Shown: positions 9,138 through 18,982, counted from the stretch's first letter. The stretch is 64,000 nucleotides of DNA from Gammaproteobacteria bacterium (GCA_041395725.1 JAWKZW010000001.1:4532501-4596500); one strand, 5' to 3'. The notes: generated by a model not told the origin, from the sequence alone. Program-made: numbers and translations.

Positions 9138-11843
9138 TTAATTAGCCGCATCAACCGACTGCAACAGAATTTGCTGGGCACGCTGGTAGCTGGGCGCGAT
9201 TTCCAGCGCGTTGAGAATGTTGCGTCTGGCGTTGTCCAGTTGGCCGTTGTTCAGATAAGCCTGCGCGAGATTGGTTTGTGCCTCCACCGGATCAGTAATG
9301 TCCAGCTTGGCGAGCACTTCGTATTCAGTGACGGCCAGCGCCGGATCCTGAATCAAATCCGCGTACCTGGCTTTCAGCTGATGGACATCGAGCCGGTAAG
9401 GATCGATCTGCAGAGCGCGGTCCAGGTAATAATTCGCCTGTTCGATGTCACCCTCCTGGACTGCCGCTTCGGCGAGAACCATGGCGGAAGCATAATCGTG
9501 CTGCTGATTTTCCAGCATGATCTGTAATTGCTCCAGTTGAGCTTCCCGGTTGCCTTCCTGTTCGTAGATCTGTGACAACACCAGCGGGGGGCTGGGATAG
9601 CCGGTATAACTGGGCAGAATTTCATGGGCATTCTGCAGATGCTCCTTTGCCTCGGCAAAATTCTGTTCCTTGAACAGCACGATTCCCAATTGCAGATGGG
9701 CCTGGAAATCCCGCGGCTGGTCGGCGATGCGGGCTCGCATGTGCTGTTTCAGTGAGGTGTTGTTGTAAAGCTCCGCCAGAATGGCACTGGAGTTTTCCCG
9801 AATGCCATGCCCATGCCCTTCACCTTCATCGGGCTGGTCTTCCGAATGGACATAAACATTGATCTCTTCTACACGGCCAACGATCCAATCGATAAAACCA
9901 TTGTTGAAGGTATCCAGATCCTGCCCGAAAACCTCTTCAAACATGGCGTTCTCTTCCTTGATTTCACCGTATTGTTTGACCAGGTCCACCAGCTTGGGGA
10001 AGCCAAAAGCGTCAGTGATGTAATCCACCACCAGGTAGGACTGGAAATAGGCAAACCCAAGGTCTGCACTGCTCTGGGCGCCAGTGAAACCGGCGTTCAG
10101 ATTGGCGACTGGCAACAGTTTGTTGTCTTCTACCGCCCGCACCAGGTCCAGCCCCTGACGTCGGCCCCAGTAAGGTCGGCCCTCGCTTTCCTCCCACACC
10201 GAGATCCCCTCGGAGAGCCAGCGCGGCATTCTGTTATTGGTCATCTGCAGGGTGATCACGTGCATGAATTCATGCCACACGATCTCCTGCCAGTTGGCAC
10301 TGAGGGTATCCGGTGAAATCAGGGTAATTACCTTACCGAAGCAGATACCCACCAGGGGGCCTATATCGGGCAGGCCCACCGAGCGGACCGCGAAGTCTTC
10401 GCTGTTCTCAAATACCTCGATCAGCACCTTGTCTTCCGGTTGGTATCCGTACTTGGCTGTCAGCGTATCCCAGGACTCCTCCAATAAAGGCTCCAGGTAA
10501 GGCCAGAGGATATCCGCGTCATTCTCGCTCAAATGAACCTTGAAATGCTCGCTTTCGCGAGTCTCGTAGGTCGCCAGCGTATCGAATACCTTGAGCATGT
10601 TGGACGTCATGACGTTGAACGGATCATTCTCGAAGCCGATTTCAAGGTTCGCCTTGCCCTCCTCTTCCTCGCCAAGCCTGACCAGATTGGTACCCAGCAA
10701 CGTATAGGCCTGCCAATAGGTGGGGTCGACGGCAATGGCCGCCCTGGCAAATTCCACCGCCTCGGTAAAACGGTAGGAATTCCCGAATGCATCCGCCACG
10801 TTGCTGAGAAATTCCGGGTTACCCGGACTGAAGCTTTCAACCCGCGACAGCAGCTCCTGGTATTCGTCTTCCCGCTCCATCAGCATGGCTTCCGCCGCCA
10901 GGGTGCTGAGGGCAGGCAGGTATTCCGGGTTTATCGCCAGCGCTTCTTCCAGCCCGGCGCGGGCCTCCTCTTTGCGATTGTTCCGCATCATGCCGGCAGC
11001 ATAAGTCTGCAAAGCCTCCACGGATTTTGGATTGAGGGCCATCGCCCGTTGCAGTGACCGCTGATCGCCTGCGGCCCGCGCCAGGCCGACCAGTGCCGGG
11101 ATGTAACGGTTGTTTATCTCCAGTGCATCCCGGTACGACTGCTCGGCATCTGCCCCATTGTATTTTTCCAGGAACAGATCACCCCACAGCACGTGGGCCT
11201 CAAGATTGTTCGGGTTGGCGCGGACCGCTTCATTGAACAGGCTGTTGGCTTCGTGAAAGCGGTCCAGTTGCCAGTTGGCCAGAGCCACCATCGCGACGTC
11301 TTCCGAGGCGAAGACCAGGCCATTGTTGTAACGTTGAATCGCTGCTTCCAGATAGCCGACGGCACGGGCTTTCTGCCCCACAAAGCGCAGTACACTGCCG
11401 TACTGAACCAGCGCCCTTACCGGGGCTCCCTGGGGATCGGCGTCGACCACCGCCGCCAGGATTGCCACGGCGTCTGCGGAGCGGCCTACGACCCGCAACA
11501 TCTCCGCCAATTGAGTACTGACCAGTGGGTAATCGACATATTCCCCTCCATCGATCAATTCCTCACAGATGGCGATGGCTTCCTCGTATCGGCCGAGCAT
11601 GGCGTAAGCCCTGCTGGCGCCTACCACACCTTCGTTACGATCCAGTCCATCGGCGGTCTTGAATGCATCGATGGCCGCTACAAAGGAGCCAGTCTGATAG
11701 AGCTGTTCGCCCCGGAACAACGGGGACTCCCCGGTATCGACGAGCGCATCCTGCGCCAACGCGTTGCTGCCCAGAGGCAGCAACAGCGCCAACGTCGTGC
11801 ATTGAACCAGTTTACCCAGCCTGCTAGTTCTGAAGTAATTCAT
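9138..11843 (-). CDS. Exported TPR protein with gluzincin (HExxH) peptidase domain
   Basis: 901 residues from the ATG at 11843; the longer in-frame start at 11873 adds ten residues before an ordinary signal peptide (MNYFRTSRLGKLVQ... NALA-QD), so I prefer 11843. About ten TPR units (residues 40-430) precede a peptidase-MA-like domain. That domain has HEFMH at about 524-528 and the downstream Glu in RWLSEG at about 545, a complete zinc site plus catalytic Glu. More TPRs follow in the last 200 residues. Likely a periplasmic metallopeptidase in which the TPRs recruit substrates or partners. It overlaps the preceding caspase-like gene by 20 bp, so translation is coupled. The metal site is intact, in contrast to the caspase-like neighbour. 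Confidence 0.88.
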   Translation of the reverse strand: MNYFRTSRLGKLVQCTTLALLLPLGSNALAQDALVDTGESPLFRGEQLYQTGSFVAAIDAFKTADGLDRNEGVVGASRAYAMLGRYEEAIAICEELIDGGEYVDYPLVSTQLAEMLRVVGRSADAVAILAAVVDADPQGAPVRALVQYGSVLRFVGQKARAVGYLEAAIQRYNNGLVFASEDVAMVALANWQLDRFHEANSLFNEAVRANPNNLEAHVLWGDLFLEKYNGADAEQSYRDALEINNRYIPALVGLARAAGDQRSLQRAMALNPKSVEALQTYAAGMMRNNRKEEARAGLEEALAINPEYLPALSTLAAEAMLMEREDEYQELLSRVESFSPGNPEFLSNVADAFGNSYRFTEAVEFARAAIAVDPTYWQAYTLLGTNLVRLGEEEEGKANLEIGFENDPFNVMTSNMLKVFDTLATYETRESEHFKVHLSENDADILWPYLEPLLEESWDTLTAKYGYQPEDKVLIEVFENSEDFAVRSVGLPDIGPLVGICFGKVITLISPDTLSANWQEIVWHEFMHVITLQMTNNRMPRWLSEGISVWEESEGRPYWGRRQGLDLVRAVEDNKLLPVANLNAGFTGAQSSADLGFAYFQSYLVVDYITDAFGFPKLVDLVKQYGEIKEENAMFEEVFGQDLDTFNNGFIDWIVGRVEEINVYVHSEDQPDEGEGHGHGIRENSSAILAELYNNTSLKQHMRARIADQPRDFQAHLQLGIVLFKEQNFAEAKEHLQNAHEILPSYTGYPSPPLVLSQIYEQEGNREAQLEQLQIMLENQQHDYASAMVLAEAAVQEGDIEQANYYLDRALQIDPYRLDVHQLKARYADLIQDPALAVTEYEVLAKLDITDPVEAQTNLAQAYLNNGQLDNARRNILNALEIAPSYQRAQQILLQSVDAAN

Positions 11844-12918
11844 TGTACTGTCCTGTGGTTCTCGCCAAGTCAATCAATAATTCTTCCATTTGAGCCCAGT
11901 AATCATCTTCCAGGAAATCGGCCTTACGCCCGCGCAGAATAAAAACCTGACGCTCCAACTCCTGCACTCTGGCTTTGAAGGCCAGGGCTTCGGGAGACAG
12001 GTTTTCGTCAGCCGCGGTCAGTACATCGATGTACGCGATTTCCGCCAGTCGACCATCCGCTTCCGTAGGGGTCGGGTCGATGGTGAACAGCGCGTCGCCG
12101 TTATCATCCAGACTGGCATGTTCGGAAGCCAGCCGCCCCTGCTCCTCGTACCAGGCATCTACACTCTGCCGCGCGTAGTTAAACGCTTCCAGCATGGAAA
12201 CCCGATTGTTCTTGTCCCGATCACCGTTGCGTTGCTCCAGCGCCTCAATGAAATAGCCGGAAAAAATCGGATCAAATTTCTCCGAGGGCGACCTGGTGGC
12301 AGAGATCACCACCCGACCCTCGCTGGACAGTGCGGCCGAAAAGCCGTAACTGGCGCTGGTTGTATTGACGATGACGATATCCTGTTCCTCAAACTCATCG
12401 AGTGCGGCCGCGAATTCATCCCCGGTAATATCAGGACCGACAATATTGAATTTTGATTCCTCGTCGCGGCCGGTCCCGTGACCTATCAGGAAGATTGAAA
12501 TCTGATCACCGTCATTGACCTGAGCCGCCAGACTGGCCAATTGAGAAAAGATGGTGTCTCGATCACAGGCCCCATCAATGCGGGTATTGTCAGGATGGGA
12601 GTCTTTCCCCCTGTCCAGCAACAGGGTAACTGTATCGGAACTGTAACCATAGTCGCGGATCAGGATGTCATGTAACGAGAAAGACCATTGCCGGAACCGG
12701 TTGATGGAATCCTCTCCAACAGAAGGCCCGGTCAGAATCACCGCATACTTACGGGCTTCTGGCTGCTCCCTGAAATAATTGCCCGGGTCCAATAACAGAC
12801 CACCGGCAGTCTGAGCCGTCGCCGTTACCGCACAAAGGCAGCCAAACACGGCAGCAACAAGCCCTCTGCACGCCACTCTGAAACCAGGCAGCCAGGCAAA
12901 ATATTCTGTTCTGCTCAT
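11824..12918 (-). CDS. Caspase/C13-like exported protein, nucleophile Cys apparently replaced
   Basis: 364 residues from the ATG at 12918; a GTG one codon earlier is an alternative. The ATG sits in TGATG with the stop of the upstream gene. A signal peptide (to about residue 36) is followed by a clan-CD (legumain C13/caspase) fold. The catalytic His motif is intact (FLIGHGTG, His at about 147). At the expected end of the next core strand, where the family has Cys-x-Ser-Gly, the sequence reads VNTTSASYGF, so Ser or Thr occupies the Cys position. A calcium-like loop NGDRDKNNRVS follows. Probably an inactive or non-proteolytic relative, or a Ser-dependent variant. The assignment depends on my manual motif alignment. 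Confidence 0.75.
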   Translation of the reverse strand: MSRTEYFAWLPGFRVACRGLVAAVFGCLCAVTATAQTAGGLLLDPGNYFREQPEARKYAVILTGPSVGEDSINRFRQWSFSLHDILIRDYGYSSDTVTLLLDRGKDSHPDNTRIDGACDRDTIFSQLASLAAQVNDGDQISIFLIGHGTGRDEESKFNIVGPDITGDEFAAALDEFEEQDIVIVNTTSASYGFSAALSSEGRVVISATRSPSEKFDPIFSGYFIEALEQRNGDRDKNNRVSMLEAFNYARQSVDAWYEEQGRLASEHASLDDNGDALFTIDPTPTEADGRLAEIAYIDVLTAADENLSPEALAFKARVQELERQVFILRGRKADFLEDDYWAQMEELLIDLARTTGQYNELLQN

Positions 12919-15218
12919 CACGATAACCCTTTCATTCGTCTGGCGACCCAGTCAATGCACATCAGCGAGATCAGCAGCGCCAACAGCCAGGGACGATCCC
13001 AGAGATCTTCCTGAACTTCTCTGGAATAGGCATTCGGTACGTATTCAATGTCCGAGAGCAGGTTGCCGGCCCGGGAAAAATCATAGAAATTGCCTCCGCT
13101 GGCGGCCGCCACCCGCTCCAACAGGCCGGCGTCCATATTGGCATTGGAGTACTCCCGCAATGACGGGGTAACAACAAACGCGGCGCGCTTTTCCGAACTG
13201 TCGATTGCCGCATCGCTGGCAGCACTGGTGACGTCAACCAGCAGGTCGTGAACACCCTCATTTTCCACTTCAAAGCTGACCCGGTACACGCCATCCTCTT
13301 CGATGTCCCATTCCATGGGGATATCGCTGACCTGCCCTTCAGGATCCGTCACCTGGACCCACAGGGTGGCGTCATTATCAGGCTCGTAATCGTCGCCCAG
13401 CACCGTAGCGGAGATACTGACTTTATCACCGACATTATAGAATTCCCGATCAAAATCAACGGTAATACGTTCGGGCGCCGACACGGCGAGCCAGCGCAGA
13501 GCCTGCCGCCACAGCGTTTCGTGGGATTGATCCTCGGAGTGCATCATCATCTGCCAGCGCCAGGTGCTGGCCGTGCTGATGGACATGCTGCGACCGCTGC
13601 CGTAACGCTGTGACGCGATCACCGGAAGCGGCTGATTCTGAAACTGCAGTATTGGATGTTCAAGCAGAACAGTGGCGCCCGGCTTGGCCCGACCCGTTAC
13701 ATGAACACCCTGAAGTTCAGGCAACTCCTGCCATAGACGGCGATTTTCCGCATCGTCACCGGAAAGTCGCAGTAACGGCGAAAATTCACCATTGCGCGTG
13801 AGGCGCGGAAAGTAGAGCTCGCCGGTTGGATGATCACCGCGCCGGATACCACCTCGCAAATGAGAAGGTAGAAAATTCTCCTCCACGATGGTGACCGGCA
13901 GAATATCAGCCACTGGCGTACCCAGGTAACCTTCGTCAACCATCCCGGTAATCAGAAATCCACCGCCGCGCTCGGCAACAAAATCATCGATCATCTGTAA
14001 TTGATCGGCATTGAAAAAGCTGGCTTCAATATCCCCCAGAATGATCGCTTCGTAACGATACAGCTCTTCGCGGCTGTCAGGGAAGCCGGAACTCAACTCG
14101 GTTGGCGACTCGATACCCTGCCGATAGAATTTCTCCGGCCCTGTCTGCAGATAAGTCGCCAGGCGCAAGGAACTGTCGCCCTGCACCGCGCGCCTGATGA
14201 ATTTGTATTCGTTGCGGGGGTGCCCCTCAATATAGAGAATATCCAGTGGGGGTTTCTCACTGTTGTCGACCAGAAACCGGTAACTGTTGTTCTCGGGGAT
14301 TATCTCTCCATCCTGCAGGGCGACCTGCAACTCGTAGACGATTTCCTCCCGCCGCTCGGGCGTCAGTTGCAGGTCGTATCGTCGGGTTACTCCCTCTTCA
14401 CCCAGGGTAATCGTGTCGCTGACCACCGGGATGTCCCCATCGAGGATTGAAATCTCAACCTGCTCTCCCTGATAGCCCTGATGATTGAGGGCCACCTGGA
14501 CGTCGAAAACGGAGCCCTCCAGTACGGTCTTGGCGCTGCTGACATCTACAATACCGATATCCTGGGGGATGTTTTCCTGACCGACGCCGATCGTGAACAC
14601 AGGCACCTGGCGCGAGCCCAGGGATTCAGCCACCGACAGCGGGTTGGAGTCGGTATTGTCCGCACCATCGGTAACAAGAACAACGCCTGCCAGCGGCAGA
14701 CCATTTAACTGATCATCCACGTATTGTAACGCCTGTTCCAAAGAAGAAGCATTTCCGCTGCCCTGAAGGTCGGAGGCACTGGCGATACGGCGGGTTTCGT
14801 TGTCGAACCGGAATGTCCTGACCTGAAAGGTTTCCGACAGCTGATCAAGGAAGCCGCTTTCAAACAGCAGCCCGCTGGCTGCACCGGCCCGGGACTGACC
14901 ATTCTGGTCTGCGATCTGCATACTTTCAGAGTCGTCTATCAATATGCCAAGGTAAGTTTCCTGGGGAGTCACCTGGGTAGTGGTAATTATCGGTCGCAGC
15001 AGGCACACCAGCAGGAGTACCAGCACAAAGGACCGCAGCCCGATAAAAAACGCTTTCCATGGTTTGCTGATCGGGCGCGTAGTTTTTCTGTAGGTGAACC
15101 AGACCAACGCAACGAGCGCTGCCACGATCAGCAGAAATACTGGCAGGCTGACTCCGTAAGCAAACGAGAATCGTCCTTCCTGAATAGCCTGTAAGAGGTT
15201 TGGATTAATAAACTGCAT
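12918..15218 (-). CDS. Membrane-anchored vWA / GATase-like protein
   Basis: 766 residues. Two N-terminal helices (about 22-42 and 56-76) frame a basic loop. The vWA domain begins with a complete MIDAS D95-x-S97-x-S99 (GILIDDSESM). A class-I-GATase-like segment follows (VAERGGGFLITG, about 405-420), then beta-rich domains, and one last helix near the C-terminus (WLLALLISLMCIDWVARRMKG). Most of the protein is predicted periplasmic. In architecture it is a larger cousin of the vWA protein at 4164-6194. The start overlaps the DUF4175 stop as TAATG (1 nt). It is presumed to be a partner of the MoxR ATPase. Substrate unknown. Confidence 0.87.
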   Translation of the reverse strand: MQFINPNLLQAIQEGRFSFAYGVSLPVFLLIVAALVALVWFTYRKTTRPISKPWKAFFIGLRSFVLVLLLVCLLRPIITTTQVTPQETYLGILIDDSESMQIADQNGQSRAGAASGLLFESGFLDQLSETFQVRTFRFDNETRRIASASDLQGSGNASSLEQALQYVDDQLNGLPLAGVVLVTDGADNTDSNPLSVAESLGSRQVPVFTIGVGQENIPQDIGIVDVSSAKTVLEGSVFDVQVALNHQGYQGEQVEISILDGDIPVVSDTITLGEEGVTRRYDLQLTPERREEIVYELQVALQDGEIIPENNSYRFLVDNSEKPPLDILYIEGHPRNEYKFIRRAVQGDSSLRLATYLQTGPEKFYRQGIESPTELSSGFPDSREELYRYEAIILGDIEASFFNADQLQMIDDFVAERGGGFLITGMVDEGYLGTPVADILPVTIVEENFLPSHLRGGIRRGDHPTGELYFPRLTRNGEFSPLLRLSGDDAENRRLWQELPELQGVHVTGRAKPGATVLLEHPILQFQNQPLPVIASQRYGSGRSMSISTASTWRWQMMMHSEDQSHETLWRQALRWLAVSAPERITVDFDREFYNVGDKVSISATVLGDDYEPDNDATLWVQVTDPEGQVSDIPMEWDIEEDGVYRVSFEVENEGVHDLLVDVTSAASDAAIDSSEKRAAFVVTPSLREYSNANMDAGLLERVAAASGGNFYDFSRAGNLLSDIEYVPNAYSREVQEDLWDRPWLLALLISLMCIDWVARRMKGLS

Positions 15219-18200
15219 TACTGCGGAGCCGTACCCGCCGCCCCCTGATTTTCCGATAATACCCGATAGTACTCCTGCACCAGGTCGCGGTATGCGTCCG
15301 GGATATCCTCGTCCATGGCGGCGTACAGTTTATTGTTGATGTTATCCAGCTCAGCCTGCGCCCGCAGTTGGCCTTCCAGCTCGAGAACAGGTTCCAGCAA
15401 CTGGCGGAATAAATCCGGCTGGTTGAGGAAGTCCTCGATATCCTGCTGGGTCAGTTGCTGGCGAATGGACCGGGCATTGCCGACCGGTGAATTATTGCCA
15501 TCCGTGTCAATCTGGCCACCGCCAATCTGGTTGTTGTTGGCGTCGCCTCCACGACCACCGGCCTGCTGGCCGTCAGGCTGTCCGGCACTGGCCTGCTGAT
15601 TGCCACCGGGCTGCTGCCCCGGTTGTTGCCCGGGCTGTTGGCCCGGTTGCTGGCCTGGCTGCTGACCCGGCTGCCTGCCGCCCGGTTGCTGACCCGGTTG
15701 CTGACCCGGCTGCCTGCCGCCCGATTGCGGTCCGCCAGCCTGATTCTGTTGCTGCAGCTGCTGGGTAAGCTGTTGGGCCAACTGCTGGCTGCGCTGCAAT
15801 TGATCGCGCATCTGCCTGACTGTCGGGACACCGTTCTGCTGGTTGCCTTCGTTAAAGGCCAGGGCCTGCTGTTCCAGCTGCCTGATCTGTTCCGCAAGCT
15901 CGGCTGCATCGGCGGCAGCCTGCTGAATCTGATCCGAAGGCGTACCCTGCTGCCCCGCGTCCAGTGCCATCAGACGGCTGCTCAAATCAGTCAGCTGATC
16001 CTCGATTTCTCCTTCAATATCCACTGCCAGATTCACCATGCCATTACGCAGAACCCGATTACTGGTCTGCATCTGCTCCCTGATCGGGCGGAGCTCGCGA
16101 CTGGCTTCCTGAGCCTGGGACATCAGCCGCTGATCTTCGTTGTCACCACGCGCGATTATCGCCCTGAGCATTTCTTCGATTTCTTCCAGGTCCCGCTGCT
16201 GGCGCTGCTGACTTTCCACCAGCGACTGCAGATCTTCGTCGTTGCGGACCGACTGCCGGGTCTGGCCAAGCCCCTGCTGACGGCTGGTTTCCTGCAGCTG
16301 TTCCTGCAACTGACGCTGCTGTTGCAAGAGTTGCTGCCCCCTCTGGCCGATATTCTGCGCCAGCTGGTTAACCGATCGCTCGGACTGTTCATTCAGTGCC
16401 TGCTGTTGTTCACGCAGGTTCTCCAGTGCCTTCTGACTCAGTGCCGACGCAATTGAAGCGTCGCCACTCTCGGCGGCCTGACGCATCTGCTCCGCCGCCC
16501 GCTGCAGCGGTGACTGGGGCTGCTGCTGAGCCTGCTGTGAACTGCTGCCACTGGAGGAGGAACCGCCCTGGGCCTGCTGCTGCGACTGTTGCTGGGCCTG
16601 CTGCTGTGACTGGGGTGATCCCGATTGCGCCTGCTGTGAGCGGGACAACTGCTGCGACAACTGGGCCACTTCGCGGCTCAGCTGTTCCTGCTGGCGCATC
16701 AGGCGTTCCAGTTCACGGCGCCGCTGTTCTTCCGTCATCTGGTCCTCGCGGCGGGCCAGGTTACGTTGCGCCCGGGTCAGCCCTTCCTGACGGCGCGCCA
16801 GTTCCTCGAGCTTATTGGCTTCCTCGCTGTCCTGCTGTTGACCGCCGCCGGCACTCTGTGGGGTCTCATAGCGATTTTCGAGCCGGCCCAACTCCATTTC
16901 GAACAGTTCCCGCAGATCTTCACGTTCCTGCTGGGCCGCACCACCACCGCCGCCGCCACCGCCCTGCTGCATACTGATCTGGGTGCGATTGATGTTGGCC
17001 TCGGCTTTCAGAATGTACTGCAGGGCAGCCTGTTCCGGCGTGAGCGCACTGGTAATCTGCTGCTGGTCCAATTCGTTGGCAGCAACATTCATCTGCTCAA
17101 TGGCCAGCGACAGGTTTTCCACCGCCTGGTCATAGGAATCGTCGGAGAAGTTAAGCCGTTCGGACAGGCGATCTATGGACATCCTGGCCCGTTCCGTAGC
17201 CTCCCGCTGGGATTCGGCAATAATCTCGGCATCCGCCAGAAACTCATCGGGCGACACATCGCCCTGGCGGTTACGCAGCTTCCAGGTGGCAGCGATCACG
17301 TCTTTCTGGATTCTTACCAGCGCGCTGCTGTCGCCGCCCTGCTGGCCACCGCCACCGCCACCACCGCCGCCACCGCCGCCACCGCGGCGAAACTCCTGAT
17401 CAGTGGGGATCACTTCCAGGAAGTAGATATCGGAGATCACTTCCTCCGGCCCTTCCAGCCCGTTGTTGTCAGCCATGGTGAGATAGTAAGAAACAAAATC
17501 ACCCGGTTCTACCTGCAGATCCTCCAGGTAGATCAATTCTGTACCCGATACGGAGCGCACGTCAGTGCCGTTGAGGAATTGAACGGATCGCTCATCCTGG
17601 CCGACCACGCTGTAATGCAGGCTGAATTCGCTGATCCCGTAGTCGTCGCTGGCATCAACCTCAATGACCACTTCCTCCAGCGGCATGACTTCCTGATCAT
17701 TACCGGGACGCTTCAGCACCAGCTCCGGCGGCGTATCCTCGATGGCGCGAATGTAGTAGTCCAGCGGATTCTGGGTCTCCAGTTGTTCGAAATCCCGTGC
17801 CACTATCCGGTAGACGGTGTCAGCACTGACGGTAAAGGAAGCCACGCCGGTCTCACCCTCCAGGCTGAGTGGAATGTCTTCATAGACAATCACTTCCTCA
17901 CCCTCGTCATTGTAGGAAGGCTGGAACAGGAGAGTTGCTTCCGCGATGGGCTTATTAAAAGTCAGCGTCAACTCAACCGCGGTGCCCTCGGGCACCACCA
18001 TGTCACCACTGTCAGTTTCCACGGTGTCTTCGAAGCCGGTGTAATCCGGATAATCAAAAGCCACGTCAATCTGCTCCACCTGGGGCAGATCGAACAGTTC
18101 GATCTGATACTGGGGCGAGTTGTATTGCTCGGCTTCGGTGAACGTCACATAGTAAGTGGTGTCCTCATCCAGGCTTGGGATGTAATAGCTATAGGTAGCG

Positions 18201-18982
18201 CTGTCGCTGCCACTGCCATCCCTGGACATGGTGTAATCACGCCAGTTGACATTATCGTCCTGGAGCCTGAGAGTGACGGTGCCGGGGATAGCATTATCCA
18301 CCCGCGCAATGACGGTGACACTGCTGCCCCGCTGTAATTCAAGGTTACCCGGTTCCAGCGCTATTTCAATCGGTAACGGGGGTGTTTCCACCACGACCAC
18401 CGGCGTCTCGATGGCAAATGGCCAGGCCAGTTTGCTGCCGGCGTTCAGGAGTGTTTCTGACAAGCTGAACAGCACGCCCAGCGCAACCACAACCAGGCCC
18501 GCCCCTGCCAGACTGAACCAGGACTGCCGCGCCGGAATAACTGTTTCAACATGCCGCTCCTGCTGCTGTACATGCTCCTGGGCATCCAGCCACAACTGCT
18601 GGATAAACTGATAGGAAACACCCCGGCGGCCATGCAGCAGTTCATCATCGGTAAACTCCAGGGAGGTCAGCAGGCGCTGTTCGAGATCGGGAATTCGCGC
18701 CTCCACATAGCGGGCGAGATTGCGATCGTCAGCCCTGCCGAAGTGAAGCACCCGCAGCAATGCCCAGAGTATTGCCACCCCACCGGCCACAGTCAGAACA
18801 AACAGTGCGATTGTGCCGGTACGGCCAGGTTCCAGCCAGGCCTCGATACCCGTCATCAGCAAAACCAGTGCCGATAATCCGATCACAGCCAGACCCAGGT
18901 ATTTGACTGCAAAAAGCAGGCTGTGCCGACGGCGGATTTTCTTGAGGGTTTGTCGCAAGGTAGAGAATGTAGGGGACGACAT
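15218..18982 (-). CDS. DUF4175 family giant membrane coiled-coil protein
   Basis: 1254 residues, first gene of the block. N-terminus: two helices (about 22-45 and 53-73) and a third at about 150-175. Ig-like or beta-rich periplasmic segments (about 180-530) precede a 13-Gly run (about 533-545). A long Gln/Glu/Arg-rich coiled coil (about 550-1110) has a second Gly run near 675. A PGQQPG repeat array lies at about 1090-1140, followed by a short conserved C-terminal helix region. DUF4175 genes recur in MoxR/vWA clusters; the molecular role is unknown. GGAAG lies 8 nt before the ATG. The low-complexity tracts are slippage-prone, so length may vary between strains. Confidence 0.87.
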   Translation of the reverse strand: MSSPTFSTLRQTLKKIRRRHSLLFAVKYLGLAVIGLSALVLLMTGIEAWLEPGRTGTIALFVLTVAGGVAILWALLRVLHFGRADDRNLARYVEARIPDLEQRLLTSLEFTDDELLHGRRGVSYQFIQQLWLDAQEHVQQQERHVETVIPARQSWFSLAGAGLVVVALGVLFSLSETLLNAGSKLAWPFAIETPVVVVETPPLPIEIALEPGNLELQRGSSVTVIARVDNAIPGTVTLRLQDDNVNWRDYTMSRDGSGSDSATYSYYIPSLDEDTTYYVTFTEAEQYNSPQYQIELFDLPQVEQIDVAFDYPDYTGFEDTVETDSGDMVVPEGTAVELTLTFNKPIAEATLLFQPSYNDEGEEVIVYEDIPLSLEGETGVASFTVSADTVYRIVARDFEQLETQNPLDYYIRAIEDTPPELVLKRPGNDQEVMPLEEVVIEVDASDDYGISEFSLHYSVVGQDERSVQFLNGTDVRSVSGTELIYLEDLQVEPGDFVSYYLTMADNNGLEGPEEVISDIYFLEVIPTDQEFRRGGGGGGGGGGGGGQQGGDSSALVRIQKDVIAATWKLRNRQGDVSPDEFLADAEIIAESQREATERARMSIDRLSERLNFSDDSYDQAVENLSLAIEQMNVAANELDQQQITSALTPEQAALQYILKAEANINRTQISMQQGGGGGGGGAAQQEREDLRELFEMELGRLENRYETPQSAGGGQQQDSEEANKLEELARRQEGLTRAQRNLARREDQMTEEQRRRELERLMRQQEQLSREVAQLSQQLSRSQQAQSGSPQSQQQAQQQSQQQAQGGSSSSGSSSQQAQQQPQSPLQRAAEQMRQAAESGDASIASALSQKALENLREQQQALNEQSERSVNQLAQNIGQRGQQLLQQQRQLQEQLQETSRQQGLGQTRQSVRNDEDLQSLVESQQRQQRDLEEIEEMLRAIIARGDNEDQRLMSQAQEASRELRPIREQMQTSNRVLRNGMVNLAVDIEGEIEDQLTDLSSRLMALDAGQQGTPSDQIQQAAADAAELAEQIRQLEQQALAFNEGNQQNGVPTVRQMRDQLQRSQQLAQQLTQQLQQQNQAGGPQSGGRQPGQQPGQQPGGRQPGQQPGQQPGQQPGQQPGQQPGGNQQASAGQPDGQQAGGRGGDANNNQIGGGQIDTDGNNSPVGNARSIRQQLTQQDIEDFLNQPDLFRQLLEPVLELEGQLRAQAELDNINNKLYAAMDEDIPDAYRDLVQEYYRVLSENQGAAGTAPQ
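15600..15726. repeat. 12-bp minisatellite coding for PGQQ repeats inside the DUF4175 gene
   Basis: Tandem and near-tandem 12-bp units of the type CCCGGTTGCTGA, read on the minus strand as Pro-Gly-Gln-Gln with interspersed Pro-Gly-Gly-Arg-Gln. Units differ mostly at synonymous positions, so the protein repeat appears maintained by selection or by recurrent slippage. The product is a flexible, probably disordered linker before the C-terminal domain. Confidence 0.8.
17346..17384. repeat. CCG/CCA triplet run coding for poly-glycine
   Basis: A run of 13 consecutive glycine codons (GGC/GGT/GGG class, minus strand), written as mixed CCG and CCA triplets on the plus strand. A shorter sibling run lies at about 16938-16964. 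Both fall at domain boundaries of the DUF4175 protein and probably act as linkers. Confidence 0.75.

Noticed and set aside
16766..18337. 523-codon rightward open frame antisense to the DUF4175 gene
   Set aside because: It is the mirror of a low-stop GC-rich, Gln/Gly-rich coding region. The product is compositionally odd and has no family motif, while the opposite strand has a clear domain order.
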